Source: Lachnospiraceae bacterium (GTDB taxonomy: Bacteria > Bacillota > Clostridia > Lachnospirales > Lachnospiraceae). Taken from it: a DNA stretch of 64,000 nucleotides. The notes beneath the pieces were generated by a model. It did not search any database. It was not told the DNA's origin and saw nothing but the letters and a program-made list of their open reading frames with translations. Each line of letters opens with the position of its first letter. The stretch's first letter is position 1. The stretch spans positions 1 through 64,000 of the forward strand of contig JAMPFQ010000002.1 of the NCBI GenBank assembly GCA_023664345.1, given 5' to 3'. This document shows, one piece after another, positions 36,176-45,709 of the stretch. The translations under genes were made by a program, and so were the position numbers.

Positions 36176-36688
36176 CTATTCCTCGCTGTCGATCCAGTCG
36201 CCTGCTCCCATTTTCTTTGTCATATGTACCGTAGTGCCCTGTCCCGGACTGCTCTCCACCTCCAGGTCATCCATGAACGCTTCCATGAACGCAAACCCCA
36301 TGCCGGAGCGTTCCAGTTCCGGCTTCGTGGTAAAGAGCGGTTCCATAGCCCGCTCTACATCCGCCATGCCCACTCCCTGATCGGAGACCCTGATATGTAA
36401 CAGGTCTTTCTCCAGAAGACAGTATACCCTGACCTTGCCCGGATGGATCACCGCCTCCGGCCGCCTTTTCCCGTCAGATCTGGCGTAGCCGTAGAAATTC
36501 TCGTAGCCATGGATAATGGCGTTAGTCACCGCTTCGGAAACAGCAGTCTTGATATCCGACAGTTCCTCCAGCGTAGGGTTCAGGTGGGACACAAATGCCG
36601 CCACCGCTACCCTGGCAAAGGCTTCGTTATCGGAAATCGCGTCAAAGGAAAGCTCCATCTCGTTTTTCATATCCTGCATCATTTTCAT
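36176..36688 (-). CDS. spoIIAB: Anti-sigma F factor / serine kinase
   Basis: GHKL-type kinase that binds sigma-F and phosphorylates SpoIIAA. The conserved start KNEMELSFDAISDNEAFAR is followed by the N box EAVTNAIIHGYEN, the G1 box DQGVGM and the G2 box GMGFAFMEAF. The length is 170 residues from 36688, slightly longer than the Bacillus protein because of a C-terminal tail (KKMGAGDWIDSEE) and a few extra N-terminal residues. The ATG at 36688 has GGAAAGG seven bases upstream, next to the R2 hairpin. Internal ATGs at 36682, 36679 and 36670 are alternatives. A frame extending to 36922 only overlaps spoIIAA. Confidence 0.93.
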   Translation of the reverse strand: MKMMQDMKNEMELSFDAISDNEAFARVAVAAFVSHLNPTLEELSDIKTAVSEAVTNAIIHGYENFYGYARSDGKRRPEAVIHPGKVRVYCLLEKDLLHIRVSDQGVGMADVERAMEPLFTTKPELERSGMGFAFMEAFMDDLEVESSPGQGTTVHMTKKMGAGDWIDSEE

Positions 36689-36695
36689 TACCAAG

Positions 36696-36729
36696 CCTTT
36701 CCGTAACCTGCGGACTTGAGCCGCAGGCA
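36696..36729 (-). repeat. R2 hairpin repeat between spoIIAA and spoIIAB
   Basis: Minus strand: perfect 7-bp stem CCTGCGG/CCGCAGG with loop CTCAAGT, followed by TTACGGAAAGG, which serves as the spoIIAB ribosome binding site. A close relative precedes the GH28 gene at 29349-29384. The stem could tune spoIIAB translation or mRNA processing. Confidence 0.6.
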
Positions 36730-36746
36730 CAAATCTTTCAACTGCT

Positions 36747-37070
36747 TTAGCAGTTTGAGACCTCCACGATCTTATTGAGACCGGATACCGTAAGGATCCT
36801 CTGGATCTGCCTGTCCGCGTGGATGGCATAGACTTTCCCTCCAAAACAGGATATCTTCCGGTACCTCCCCATGATGATCCCGATCCCTGACGAATCCATA
36901 AAGCGCGTATTTTCAAAATCAAACACCACGTTGCACACCTCGTCCCGCACCAGAAGCCTGTCCGCGTTCTCGCAGATAAAACCTGCCCGGTGATGATCCA
37001 CCTCTTCCGGCAGCCTGATCATAAGGCAGTTATCGATCACCTGAAAATCCTCTGTGGAAATCTGCTCCAT
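36747..37070 (-). CDS. spoIIAA: Anti-anti-sigma F factor
   Basis: 107-residue STAS-domain protein. The segment ENTRFMDSSGIGIIMGRYR contains the serine phosphorylated by SpoIIAB. Unphosphorylated SpoIIAA displaces SpoIIAB and releases sigma-F in the forespore. The ATG at 37070 has GGAGG eight bases upstream. An upstream in-frame ATG (37085) overlaps that site. It is the first gene of the spoIIAA-spoIIAB-sigF operon. No clear sigma-H promoter could be assigned in 37071-37160. Confidence 0.95.
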   Translation of the reverse strand: MEQISTEDFQVIDNCLMIRLPEEVDHHRAGFICENADRLLVRDEVCNVVFDFENTRFMDSSGIGIIMGRYRKISCFGGKVYAIHADRQIQRILTVSGLNKIVEVSNC

Positions 37071-37160
37071 TCTCTTAACCTCCATTCCAATACCAAGTCA
37101 ATAACCCGCTGCAAGCACAATGCGTCCACAGGACGCTATGGTATTGACCCTCGCGGGGAT

Positions 37161-37193
37161 AAAAAGAAAGAACCCGCAGTCCTGCAAGTTCTT
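37161..37193 (-). terminator. Intrinsic terminator of the TPR protein gene, just upstream of spoIIAA
   Basis: AAGAACTTGCAG pairs with CTGCGGGTTCTT (two G-T pairs) and is followed on the minus strand by TTTCTTTTT. It lies about 35 nt after the zinc-ribbon/TPR gene and insulates the spoIIA operon from upstream transcription. Confidence 0.8.
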
Positions 37194-37229
37194 CTCTTTG
37201 GTATGTTATGATGCGTTCCTGTCCGCAGA

Positions 37230-38642
37230 TCAATTGCCTTCCAGGATCGATTCTTTTTCTTTCTGCGCTCTTCGCGCTCTCTCCGTGTCGGGGAAGCGTT
37301 CGATCACCTGCTCATACGTCTCGATGGCTTTATCGTTATCTCCGTTCTGACGATATGCCTGTCCCAGCATAAACCATCCGTCCGCATTCTCAGGATCATA
37401 GTAGACCGCTTTGGAAAGGCCCTCCACAGCCGCCGGATAATCACCCGTGCGGAGTGACTCCTGCCCCTCTGTAAAATAGGTCTCGGAAATCCGGGGGCCA
37501 ATGATGCCAAGAAGTTTCCCATACAATGCCTGGAACTCCTCGGAAGTTTCCTCCAGGACCACATTGTCCGCGATACTCTCCAGATCGGCCGCGGTCGCCA
37601 TGACATCCTCGGGATCCTCCATATAAGCGGTCGCCACCCGAAACAGGCTGTTGATGGTCTGGAGCGTGCCCGACTCTCCTGTGTATCCTTCCAGTTCCTG
37701 CTGCAAAACCTCATAGTCCCTCTGCATGGAGGCTATCTGCGCTTCCAGTTCCTGTATCTGAACCGTCTTGCCATCCGACTCACTGCTGATCCTGATGATA
37801 TCATCCTGGGCTGCTTTCTTGGCGTTGGACTGTGCCGCAGGCACCACCAGGAAATATACCGCAGCCATGCCTATGAGAAGACCGATACCGATATTGACCA
37901 GAGTGGACACACCGCCCTTTTTGGGTTCCTTTACGTTCAGCGGCTGGATAATGATCTCGTTATCGCTCCGATACCGCACGGAATCATCTTTCTTCTGCCT
38001 GGAGGACTGCTTTACATTCTCCTCCGGCACAAGCATGTTCTCCACTTCCCTTAAATACCGGAGCGCCTGAGTATTATTGCGGTCGATATCAATGCACTTT
38101 TTCAGTTCTCTCTCCGCCCGTTCCCACCGCTCGCTGTCCACATAGAGCAGCGCCAGCAGCAGATGCGCCTGGACAAAGCGGGGATTCATGGACAAAACCT
38201 TCTTCAGCTGGATCACCGCCAGATCCCTGCTGTCCTGATGGCAGTAGATCAATGCCTGATTGTACTTCTTGATGGTCTGATTGATGGAATCCAGACGGGT
38301 GGCATTGGACTGCACTTTCTCGATATAATCGTCCGCTATATTCTTCTCCGGACGCATATTCTTGCTGATGACCCACTCCCTGAGCGCGGATACTACCTCG
38401 CCCATCTCAAAATAAACCAGTCCCAGAAGGTTTCTCGCCTCAATATTGCTCTTATTAAATTTCAGACTCTGGCGCAGGCTGACGATGGCGCCGCTCAGAT
38501 CCCTGACACTGGCGCGCTCCAGCCCATCATTATAATATATATTGGAAACGCACATGATCTTCTTGTACAGGCCCACATCCGCGCCGCAGCCGGTACAGAA
38601 ATCATACTCCGATAATTGACATCCGCAATTATAACAAAACAT
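37230..38642 (-). CDS. Zinc-ribbon and TPR-repeat membrane protein
   Basis: 470-residue protein. An N-terminal zinc ribbon (CYNCGCQLSEYDFCTGCG) is followed by TPR repeats (about residues 30-215), a basic linker, one membrane helix (LVNIGIGLLIGMAAVYFLVV, about 250-270), a coiled coil (IQELEAQIASMQRDYEVLQQ) and a second TPR block ending DTERARRAQKEKESILEGN. It is presumably a membrane-anchored scaffold with TPR domains on both sides. Family members are frequent in Lachnospiraceae but have no assigned function. Its ATG shares one base with the stop of the small upstream gene (TGATG), so translation is coupled to it and to folC. Confidence 0.82.
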   Translation of the reverse strand: MFCYNCGCQLSEYDFCTGCGADVGLYKKIMCVSNIYYNDGLERASVRDLSGAIVSLRQSLKFNKSNIEARNLLGLVYFEMGEVVSALREWVISKNMRPEKNIADDYIEKVQSNATRLDSINQTIKKYNQALIYCHQDSRDLAVIQLKKVLSMNPRFVQAHLLLALLYVDSERWERAERELKKCIDIDRNNTQALRYLREVENMLVPEENVKQSSRQKKDDSVRYRSDNEIIIQPLNVKEPKKGGVSTLVNIGIGLLIGMAAVYFLVVPAAQSNAKKAAQDDIIRISSESDGKTVQIQELEAQIASMQRDYEVLQQELEGYTGESGTLQTINSLFRVATAYMEDPEDVMATAADLESIADNVVLEETSEEFQALYGKLLGIIGPRISETYFTEGQESLRTGDYPAAVEGLSKAVYYDPENADGWFMLGQAYRQNGDNDKAIETYEQVIERFPDTERARRAQKEKESILEGN

Positions 38643-38797
38643 CAGGATACCTCATTTGCTTTCTCTTCGGATTCTTTTATCATTTTCACAAGCAGATCCG
38701 CCATATCCGTCATATCCTGATTATAGATGGCATCCTCCGCATCCTCCACCTCAAGGCTGGGGTGAAACTTTTTCAGTTCTTCTTCAAAATTTATCAT
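38642..38797 (-). CDS. Small acidic protein (51 residues) between folC and the TPR gene
   Basis: A 52-codon frame ([20 protein letters not shown], then an acidic stretch ending KESEEKANEVS) begins within the last codons of folC and ends by sharing a base with the TPR gene start. The complete nesting of start and stop in the neighbours' junctions argues that it is translated. It is acidic, probably helical, and has no recognisable domain. Confidence 0.65.
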   Translation of the reverse strand: MINFEEELKKFHPSLEVEDAEDAIYNQDMTDMADLLVKMIKESEEKANEVS

Positions 38798-40139
38798 GAT
38801 CGAGCAACTCCTTTATCTCACCTGCCAGATACAGGCTTCCCGCAATATAGACGCGCCCATCCGGCTCCCGACCGCGCAGCAGTTCACGCAAAGCCACAGT
38901 AACATTATCATACACGCTGTAGAAGCAGCCGGGATACCTGTCAAAGACCTCTTTCAGGCGGTCCAGTTCCAGGGCTCTCCCTGTCTGCATATGAACGACC
39001 GCTATCCGTGAGAAGAGCCCCGACCTTACCAGTTCTTCCACCATTTTGTCATAGTCTTTATCCCTGACCACACTGAACAGGAGGCTTCTGCCCCCCTGTA
39101 CGCCATCCCGGGAAACGCTTTCCAGAAATGCCCTGACGCCGTCCTCATTATGGGCGCCGTCCACATAAACCTCCGGCAGGACCTCCTCCATACGCCCCGC
39201 CCAGAAACAGTTTTCCACACCCTGTCTGATGTGTGCCTCCGTCACGGTGCTGCCCCGGTCCAGCGCCTCTATGGCACGGACCGCCAGAGCGGCATTCTCC
39301 ATCTGATAGGAGGCAATGGTCCGCAAAATAAGGCTAATATAACCATAATACTCAGTCCTCACGGAAAAATCAATGCTTTTCTTCTTAAATTTTAAGAACC
39401 GGTAGTCCCGATCCGACACGGAATGTGCGGAAATTCCAAGGGATGCCGCTTTTTCCTCAAAAACCGCCGCAACGGACGCCCCACTGTCCCAGAATACGGC
39501 TTCGGATCCCGCCTGCATGATCCCCGCTTTTTCCCCCGCGATCTTCTCCACGGTATTCCCCAGATACTCCACATGATCCAGGCTGATATGCGTGATCACG
39601 GCCAGTTCCTTTCTGGACACGGAATTGGTGGCATCCAGCCTTCCCCCGAGGCCTGTTTCCAGGATACAAAAATCCGGGTTCCGCTCCGAAAAAAGAACCA
39701 TGGCGATAAAGAACAGATATTCAAAATAGGTGGGATGATACCCGGAATTCCCTTGTTCGATCCGACTGTTATCCAGGCCGGACGCATCAGCATCTTTCCG
39801 CTCTATCAATTCGTAAACTTTCAGAAATCCCCTCAGGAAATCCTCTTTCGATATCATCTCCCCATCCACCACAAAACGCTCCCTGATATCCGCCAGATGA
39901 GGGGAAGTGAACACCGCCACCCTGTATCCCGCCGCTTCCAGGATACTGCGCATATAGGCGCAGACAGAGCCCTTTCCGTTGGTACCTGCCACATGGATGA
40001 TCTTCATCTTTCTGTCAGGATCGCCAAGGCGGTGCAGGAACGCCCTGGTGTCCTCCATGGTATTTTTCGTGGTAAAACGAGGCGTATCGTTGAGATACGC
40101 CTCCGCCTCCTCAAAAGTGATTATCGATCCTCTTCTCAC
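38784..40139 (-). CDS. folC: Folylpolyglutamate synthase / dihydrofolate synthase
   Basis: 451-residue ligase that adds glutamate to dihydropteroate or folate using ATP. The P-loop [45 protein letters not shown] and the C-terminal [16 protein letters not shown] are all typical of FolC. It starts with GTG overlapping the valS stop (GTGA), so it is translated from the valS transcript and thus also lies under the valine T-box. The conserved valS-folC arrangement is common in Firmicutes. Confidence 0.93.
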   Translation of the reverse strand: MRRGSIITFEEAEAYLNDTPRFTTKNTMEDTRAFLHRLGDPDRKMKIIHVAGTNGKGSVCAYMRSILEAAGYRVAVFTSPHLADIRERFVVDGEMISKEDFLRGFLKVYELIERKDADASGLDNSRIEQGNSGYHPTYFEYLFFIAMVLFSERNPDFCILETGLGGRLDATNSVSRKELAVITHISLDHVEYLGNTVEKIAGEKAGIMQAGSEAVFWDSGASVAAVFEEKAASLGISAHSVSDRDYRFLKFKKKSIDFSVRTEYYGYISLILRTIASYQMENAALAVRAIEALDRGSTVTEAHIRQGVENCFWAGRMEEVLPEVYVDGAHNEDGVRAFLESVSRDGVQGGRSLLFSVVRDKDYDKMVEELVRSGLFSRIAVVHMQTGRALELDRLKEVFDRYPGCFYSVYDNVTVALRELLRGREPDGRVYIAGSLYLAGEIKELLDHDKF

Positions 40140-42829
40140 GCCAATTGTGCCAGCCTCTCTTTCACCTGTTCCATCATCTGCGTATATTTTGCCAGCTTCT
40201 CTTTCTCCTCGGCAATCTTCGCCTCCGGTGCTTTGGAGATAAATTTTTCGTTGGAAAGCATACCGTTGACCCGGGCAAGTTCGCCCTCCAGGCGCTTCTC
40301 CTCTTTCTTCAGGCGTTCGATCTCCTGGGCGATATCCACCAGCTCCGCAAAAGGAATGTAAAGCGTTGCGCCGGGAATCACCACGGACACCGCATCCTGG
40401 GGGATTCCCGCCTGGTTTCTGGCCTCGCTCATTCCACCGGGAACTGCAGCGCTTACCATGGTCACCTCATTGGCATAAGCCAGGGAGGCAAAGAACAGCC
40501 TGCCCTCGGTAAAGGTATCCAGGATCCCCTGATCCTCGCTGACCACGTACACGCTTGCCTTGCGGCTGGGCGCCACATTCATCTCCGTGCGGATGTTTCG
40601 GATACCCCGAACCGCCTCCTTGATGGTCTCAATGGCTTTCTCTTCTTTCGCAAAGCTTCTCTGCTCCGTGTGCTCCGGCCATCTGCTGATCATAATGGAC
40701 TCTTCCTCATTCTGTAAGGTACAGAAGATCTCTTCCGTAATGAAAGGCATGTAGGGATGGAGCAGTTTCAGCGCGTCGATCAGCACGGTCCTTAAGGTCC
40801 AGAGCGCTGCATTCTGGCTTGCCGCGTCATCGGAATTATACAGGCGGGGTTTCACCATCTCGATATACCAGTCGCAGAATTCATCCCAGATAAAATCATA
40901 AACTTTCTGCACCGCGATGCCAAGTTCAAAACTCTCCATATTGTCGGTGACATCCTTCACCAGCGTATTCAGTTTGGACAGGATCCACTTGTCCACAGGC
41001 TCCAGCGCATCCGCCGCGGGGATAGTGATCTCCTTGTCCTCCATGTTCATCAGGATAAAGCGGGAGGCGTTCCACACCTTGTTGGCAAAATTACGGCTGT
41101 TCTCCACCCTTTCATAATAAAAACGCATATCGTTCCCGGGCGCATTTCCGGTGATCAGCGTCAGGCGCAGCGCGTCCGCGCCGTACTGCTCGATGATCTC
41201 CAGCGGGTCAATGCCGTTTCCCAGGGACTTGGACATCTTACGCCCCTGGGCGTCCCGAACCAGCCCGTGGAACAGCACCGTTTTAAACGGTTTCTCCCCC
41301 ATCTGCTCATAGCCGGAGAAGATCATGCGGATGACCCAGAAGAAGATGATATCATAACCTGTCACAAGCACATCCGTGGGATAAAAATAATCCAGATCCT
41401 CCGTCCGGTCAGGCCAGCCCAGGGTCTCAAAGGGCCACAGCGCGGAGGAGAACCAGGTATCCAGCGTGTCGGGATCCTGGGTCAGATGCTCATGGCCGCA
41501 TTTGGGACAGACCTTCGGCATCTCCTTTGCCACCGTCACTTCACCGCACCTGTCGCAGTAATAGGCAGGAATCCTGTGCCCCCACCAAAGCTGGCGGCTG
41601 ATGCACCAATCCCGGATATTGTCCGTCCAGTTAAAATAAGTCTTTTCCATCCGCTCCGGGATCAGCCTGATCTCGCCCTTCTTTACCGCCTCCACCGCAG
41701 GCTTGATCAGTTCATCCATCTTCACGAACCACTGTTCCTTTACCAGAGGCTCAATGGTAGTCTTGCAGCGGTCGTGGGTGCCCACGTTGTGGGAGTAATC
41801 TTCGATCTTCACCAGCAGGCCCTGACGCTCCAGTTCTTCCACAATGGCCTTTCTGGCCTCATAACGGTCCATGCCCGCGTATCTGCCACCGTTTTCATTG
41901 ATGGTAGCATCATCGTTCATGATATTGATGATGGGCAGGCCGTGCCGCTTCCCTACCTCGAAATCGTTAGGGTCATGGGCAGGCGTGATCTTCACCACGC
42001 CTGTGCCGAACTCCCTGTCCACATAGGTGTCCGTGACAACCGGGATCACCCGGTTCATGATGGGCAGCATCACGCTCCTGCCGATCAGGTGGGCATACCT
42101 CTCGTCCTCCGGGTGGATCGCCACTGCGGTATCGCCCAGCATGGTCTCAGGCCGGGTGGTGGCAAAGGTCAGAAACTCCGTCTCGCTGGGCGTGCCGTCC
42201 TCTTTCATCACAGGATATCTGATATGCCACAGATGGCCCGCCTGCTCCTGATATTCCACCTCCGCGTCGGAAATGGAAGTATTGCACACGGGACACCAGT
42301 TGATGATCCGGGCGCCTTTGTAGATGTAGCCTTTTTCATGCATCTTCACGAACACTTCCGTGACTGCCCTGTTGCAGCCCTCGTCCATGGTGAACCGTTC
42401 CCTGTCCCAATCACAGGAGGAACCCATCTTTTTCAGCTGGGAGATGATGCGGCCGCCGTACTCTTTCTTCCACTCCCAGGCTCTCTCCAGGAATCCCTCC
42501 CTGCCCAGGTCATGCTTATCGATGCCCTCTTCTTTCAGTTTCTCGATGATCTTCACTTCCGTTGCAATGGAGGCGTGATCCGTGCCGGGCTGCCAGAGAG
42601 CGTTGTAGCCCTGCATCCGCTTGAAACGGATCAGGATATCCTGCATGGTGTTGTCCAGGGCATGCCCCATATGAAGCTGCCCCGTGATATTTGGCGGGGG
42701 GATCACAATGGTAAACGGAGTCCTGCTGCGATCTGCCTCCGCGTGGAAATATTTCTTTTCCATCCATTTCTCATATAACCTGTCCTCTATGCCCCTGGGG
42801 TCATAGGTCTTTGCCAGTTCCCTGCTCAT
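40136..42829 (-). CDS. valS: Valyl-tRNA synthetase
   Basis: 897-residue class I synthetase charging tRNA-Val. The HIGH motif is [16 protein letters not shown], the KMSKS motif is [14 protein letters not shown], and the editing domain lies between ([19 protein letters not shown]). The C-terminal coiled coil ([20 protein letters not shown]) is the ValS tRNA-binding arm. The start at 42829 has AGGAG 10 nt upstream. An open frame reaching 42904 passes through the T-box terminator and is not coding. Expression is controlled by the upstream T-box. Confidence 0.96.
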   Translation of the reverse strand: MSRELAKTYDPRGIEDRLYEKWMEKKYFHAEADRSRTPFTIVIPPPNITGQLHMGHALDNTMQDILIRFKRMQGYNALWQPGTDHASIATEVKIIEKLKEEGIDKHDLGREGFLERAWEWKKEYGGRIISQLKKMGSSCDWDRERFTMDEGCNRAVTEVFVKMHEKGYIYKGARIINWCPVCNTSISDAEVEYQEQAGHLWHIRYPVMKEDGTPSETEFLTFATTRPETMLGDTAVAIHPEDERYAHLIGRSVMLPIMNRVIPVVTDTYVDREFGTGVVKITPAHDPNDFEVGKRHGLPIINIMNDDATINENGGRYAGMDRYEARKAIVEELERQGLLVKIEDYSHNVGTHDRCKTTIEPLVKEQWFVKMDELIKPAVEAVKKGEIRLIPERMEKTYFNWTDNIRDWCISRQLWWGHRIPAYYCDRCGEVTVAKEMPKVCPKCGHEHLTQDPDTLDTWFSSALWPFETLGWPDRTEDLDYFYPTDVLVTGYDIIFFWVIRMIFSGYEQMGEKPFKTVLFHGLVRDAQGRKMSKSLGNGIDPLEIIEQYGADALRLTLITGNAPGNDMRFYYERVENSRNFANKVWNASRFILMNMEDKEITIPAADALEPVDKWILSKLNTLVKDVTDNMESFELGIAVQKVYDFIWDEFCDWYIEMVKPRLYNSDDAASQNAALWTLRTVLIDALKLLHPYMPFITEEIFCTLQNEEESIMISRWPEHTEQRSFAKEEKAIETIKEAVRGIRNIRTEMNVAPSRKASVYVVSEDQGILDTFTEGRLFFASLAYANEVTMVSAAVPGGMSEARNQAGIPQDAVSVVIPGATLYIPFAELVDIAQEIERLKKEEKRLEGELARVNGMLSNEKFISKAPEAKIAEEKEKLAKYTQMMEQVKERLAQLA

Positions 42830-42859
42830 AAATGATATGCTCCTTTCTGCTGACACGCA

Positions 42860-43182
42860 CAAAAACGCCCTCAGCCGACTCTTGTCGGCAAAGGGCGTCA
42901 TCAACGCGGTACCACCTTTGTTTTACGCCGGAATCACTTCCGGCATTCTCAGCGACTTCTGCTAAAGTCCTATCCTGTAACGTGGATAATCCGTGAGAAC
43001 TTACGCACGCAGGCTGTCCGCGCGTCCACATCCGCCTGTCCGCTCTGGGTCCTCCGGCTCGGAAGCTACCTTCCGCATCCTTTCCTTCAAGCAGCCTCTC
43101 AGCGCCGTTTCCCGCAGAAAACAACAGCCGCTCTCTCTTTTAAGGGGTAATGCGTACTCCTCTTCTTCATTGCCTTTGTCAT
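42860..43182 (-). promoter_or_regulatory. Valine-specific T-box leader with terminator
   Basis: The leader reads the charging state of tRNA-Val. Visible parts on the minus strand: the AGGTGGTACCGCG T-box (42905-42917), a stem I with GAGGAGTA, and the specifier GTA (43067-43069) in the context GAAG-GTA-GCTTCC. The terminator GACGCCC-TTTGCCGAC / GTCGGC-TGAGGGCGT is followed by TTTTT (about 42861-42898). Uncharged tRNA-Val pairing with the T-box bulge prevents terminator formation and lets RNA polymerase continue into valS-folC. Confidence 0.93.
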
Positions 43183-43188
43183 ATCAAA

Positions 43189-43217
43189 AATATAATCTAT
43201 CATTATCCATTTGTCAA
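43189..43217 (-). promoter_or_regulatory. Sigma-A promoter of the valS T-box transcript
   Basis: Perfect TTGACA (43212-43217) and TATATT (43189-43194) on the minus strand, 17 nt apart, directly upstream of the T-box leader and downstream of the GH3 stop codon. Confidence 0.85.
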
Positions 43218-43259
43218 TCCTATTTTGACCATATTATACGCTGATAACCATGACACCTG

Positions 43260-45491
43260 CTATTTTAACATGATCTCGATCATCGCACATTCTTTCCCCG
43301 TCAGTTCCCTGGTCCTTGTGTCCGGCTGTCCAAAGCCCACGCTGACCAGAAAGCGCTTTCCGTCCACCAGACGCTCCCCCTCTTCATTCACCACCGTGAA
43401 AGCCTCCCTGTCAATGGGCACCCTTACTTGTTTCGTCTCTCCCGGCTGCAGGGAAACCCTTGCGAAACCGCAAAGCCTGGGCACGGGAGTGGCATGGATG
43501 GAATCCTCATCCCTGATATAGACCTGCACCACTTCATCCGTGGCCCTCGCTCCCTTGTTTGTGACTGCTGCGGTGATATCGAGGGCAGCGCCGGTCTGTA
43601 ATCCCACGACGGCGTCATACCCATTTCCCGCCATGCAGCCCGCTGCCTGCCCACTCTTCGTCGGTGCGTCCGTTGTCCGCTCCTCTGCGCCCCATCCCTT
43701 TATCTGTCCGTCCACGGTCGCCCCGCAGCAGTCCACATGCTCCAACGCTACATCGCCATAGGTCAGACCATATCCGAAAGGATAGAGCGGCGTTCCGGTA
43801 AGATAACGGTAAGTCCTTCCTTTCATGGAATAGTCCGTAAAAGCGGGCAGATCCTCCACGTCACGGTAAAAAGTCACAGGCAGCTTGCCGGAGGGCGATA
43901 TTTCTCCGAATAAGATATCGGCGATCACCCTACCTCCCCTGGCGCCGGGATACCAGGCCTGCAGCACCGCCGCACAGTGTTCATGGGCATACCTCAGATC
44001 CATGGCGCTTCCTGTCATATTGATCAGTACCACAGGCTTCCCGATCTCTGCCACAGCCTCCAGCAGCTTTCTCTGTGGTTCGGGCAGCAGCAGATCCGCC
44101 TTGTCTCCCGAAGCATAGCTGTTGCTGGCGTCGCCGCCTTCTCCCTCAAGGCTCTCGTCCAGTCCCAGGCAGAGGATCACCACATCACTGCGCTTTGCCA
44201 CTGCTGCCGCCTCGCTGATCCGATCGGGACCCGCGGACAGATTTTCCACCTTATTTTTGAAAAGATGGCATCCCTCGGAATAATAGATCCTGACGTCCTC
44301 TCCCACGGCATCCTGTATTCCCTCCAGGACCGTGATGTATCTGGAAGACGTGCCGTGGTAATTTCCGATCAGCGCCGCCCGGCTGTTGGCATTAGGGCCT
44401 ATCACGCCTATGGTCTTTACCGCGGTTCTGTCCAGAGGCAGGATGCCGGTATTCTTTAAAAGCACCACCGACTCCGCCGCAGCCTGATCCGCCAGCTGCA
44501 GATGCTCTCTGCACTCTATCTTTTCATATCCGATCTTATCGTACTCCGTCCCGTCAAACAATCCCAGCAGGAAACGAGTGGTGAACAGCCGTTCCGCCGC
44601 CTGTGTGATATCTTCCTCCGTGACCAGCCCCTGTTCGTATGCCTTCAGCAGCTGCAGATATGTACTGCCGCAGTTCACATCGCAGCCCGCTTTTAAAGCC
44701 ATGGCCGCAGACTCCTCCGCCGTGTCCGTGACCATATGTTTTGTGTGGAAATCCCGGATGGCCCAGCAGTCAGACACAAAGTGACCCTGAAATTCCCACC
44801 GTCCCCGCAGGATATCCCCGATCAGCGTGCCGCTGCCGCAGCAGGGCTCCCCGTTGGTCCTGTTGTAGGCGCCCATGACGGCCTCCACTTTCGCCTCCCT
44901 GACCAGCTTCTCAAAAGCCGGAAGATAGGTCTCCCACAGATCCTTTTTGGAGACCTCCGCGTTAAATTCATGGCGCAGGCCCTCGGGGCCGGAATGGACC
45001 GCAAAATGCTTCGCACAGGCCGCGGCTTTCATATACTCGCCGTCTCCCTGCAGTCCCTCCACAAAGGCTTTCCCCAGTTCTCCCGTCAGGTAGGGATCCT
45101 CCCCGTAGGTCTCGTGTCCCCTGCCCCATCTGGGATCGCGGAAAATATTGATATTGGGAGACCAGAATGTGAGACCCTTATAAATATCCCGATCCCCCTC
45201 CTCCGTGTAAGCATTATATTTTGCCCGGCCCTCCGTAGCTATCACATCGCCGACCCGCTCCATCAGCTCCCTGTCAAAAGCGGCTCCCATGCCGATGGCC
45301 TGGGGAAACATGGTAGCCACGCCAGCCCTGGCCACACCGTGAAGCCCCTCGTTCCACCAGTTATAGGAGGGAACGCCCAGCCGTTCAATGGCGGGAGCAT
45401 TGTACTTGAGCTGCTCCGCTTTCTCCTCCAGCGTCATCCTGCCCACCAGTTCCCTGGCTCGTTCTCTTGCTCTTTCCCTGTTCACATCCAT
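43260..45491 (-). CDS. Glycoside hydrolase family 3 (beta-xylosidase/beta-glucosidase type)
   Basis: 743-residue cytoplasmic GH3 enzyme. The N-terminal barrel has NWWNEGLHGVAR, KHFAVHSGPEG (Lys161-His162) and nucleophile Asp241 in GHFVSDCWAIRD. The alpha/beta sandwich has ILCLGLDESLEGEGGD with the acid/base region, and the FnIII-like C-terminus ends RELTGKECAMIEIMLK. The NWWNEGLHG signature is typical of bacterial xylan beta-xylosidases, so xylo-oligosaccharides are likely, but arabinosides or glucosides cannot be excluded. GGAAGG lies five bases before the ATG. A candidate promoter TTTACA-17-TATCAT lies upstream near 45530-45560. Confidence 0.92.
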   Translation of the reverse strand: MDVNRERARERARELVGRMTLEEKAEQLKYNAPAIERLGVPSYNWWNEGLHGVARAGVATMFPQAIGMGAAFDRELMERVGDVIATEGRAKYNAYTEEGDRDIYKGLTFWSPNINIFRDPRWGRGHETYGEDPYLTGELGKAFVEGLQGDGEYMKAAACAKHFAVHSGPEGLRHEFNAEVSKKDLWETYLPAFEKLVREAKVEAVMGAYNRTNGEPCCGSGTLIGDILRGRWEFQGHFVSDCWAIRDFHTKHMVTDTAEESAAMALKAGCDVNCGSTYLQLLKAYEQGLVTEEDITQAAERLFTTRFLLGLFDGTEYDKIGYEKIECREHLQLADQAAAESVVLLKNTGILPLDRTAVKTIGVIGPNANSRAALIGNYHGTSSRYITVLEGIQDAVGEDVRIYYSEGCHLFKNKVENLSAGPDRISEAAAVAKRSDVVILCLGLDESLEGEGGDASNSYASGDKADLLLPEPQRKLLEAVAEIGKPVVLINMTGSAMDLRYAHEHCAAVLQAWYPGARGGRVIADILFGEISPSGKLPVTFYRDVEDLPAFTDYSMKGRTYRYLTGTPLYPFGYGLTYGDVALEHVDCCGATVDGQIKGWGAEERTTDAPTKSGQAAGCMAGNGYDAVVGLQTGAALDITAAVTNKGARATDEVVQVYIRDEDSIHATPVPRLCGFARVSLQPGETKQVRVPIDREAFTVVNEEGERLVDGKRFLVSVGFGQPDTRTRELTGKECAMIEIMLK

Positions 45492-45709
45492 TCCGTCCTT
45501 CCTGTTGACCGTGCATTATAGTTTCATGATACACTGCCGTATATTTTTTGTAAATATATTCTGTAAAATGACGTTCTTTCCCTATTACGATCCATCCCGT
45601 CCAAACTGGCATGGCAAAAAAGATTCGTTCTGGCACTTTTTATCAATCCACTTCTTCTGTATACTGCTGGTAATCCATGGAAATAATGAAAAAGAAAGGT
45701 ATTAGCGTT

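Noticed and set aside
41267..42778. Long plus-strand open frame (503 codons) over valS
   Set aside because: Antisense shadow of a well-identified valS; no start signal or family match.
42830..42904. N-terminal extension of ValS to 42904
   Set aside because: It would translate the T-box terminator stem; the ribosome binding site and family alignment support 42829.
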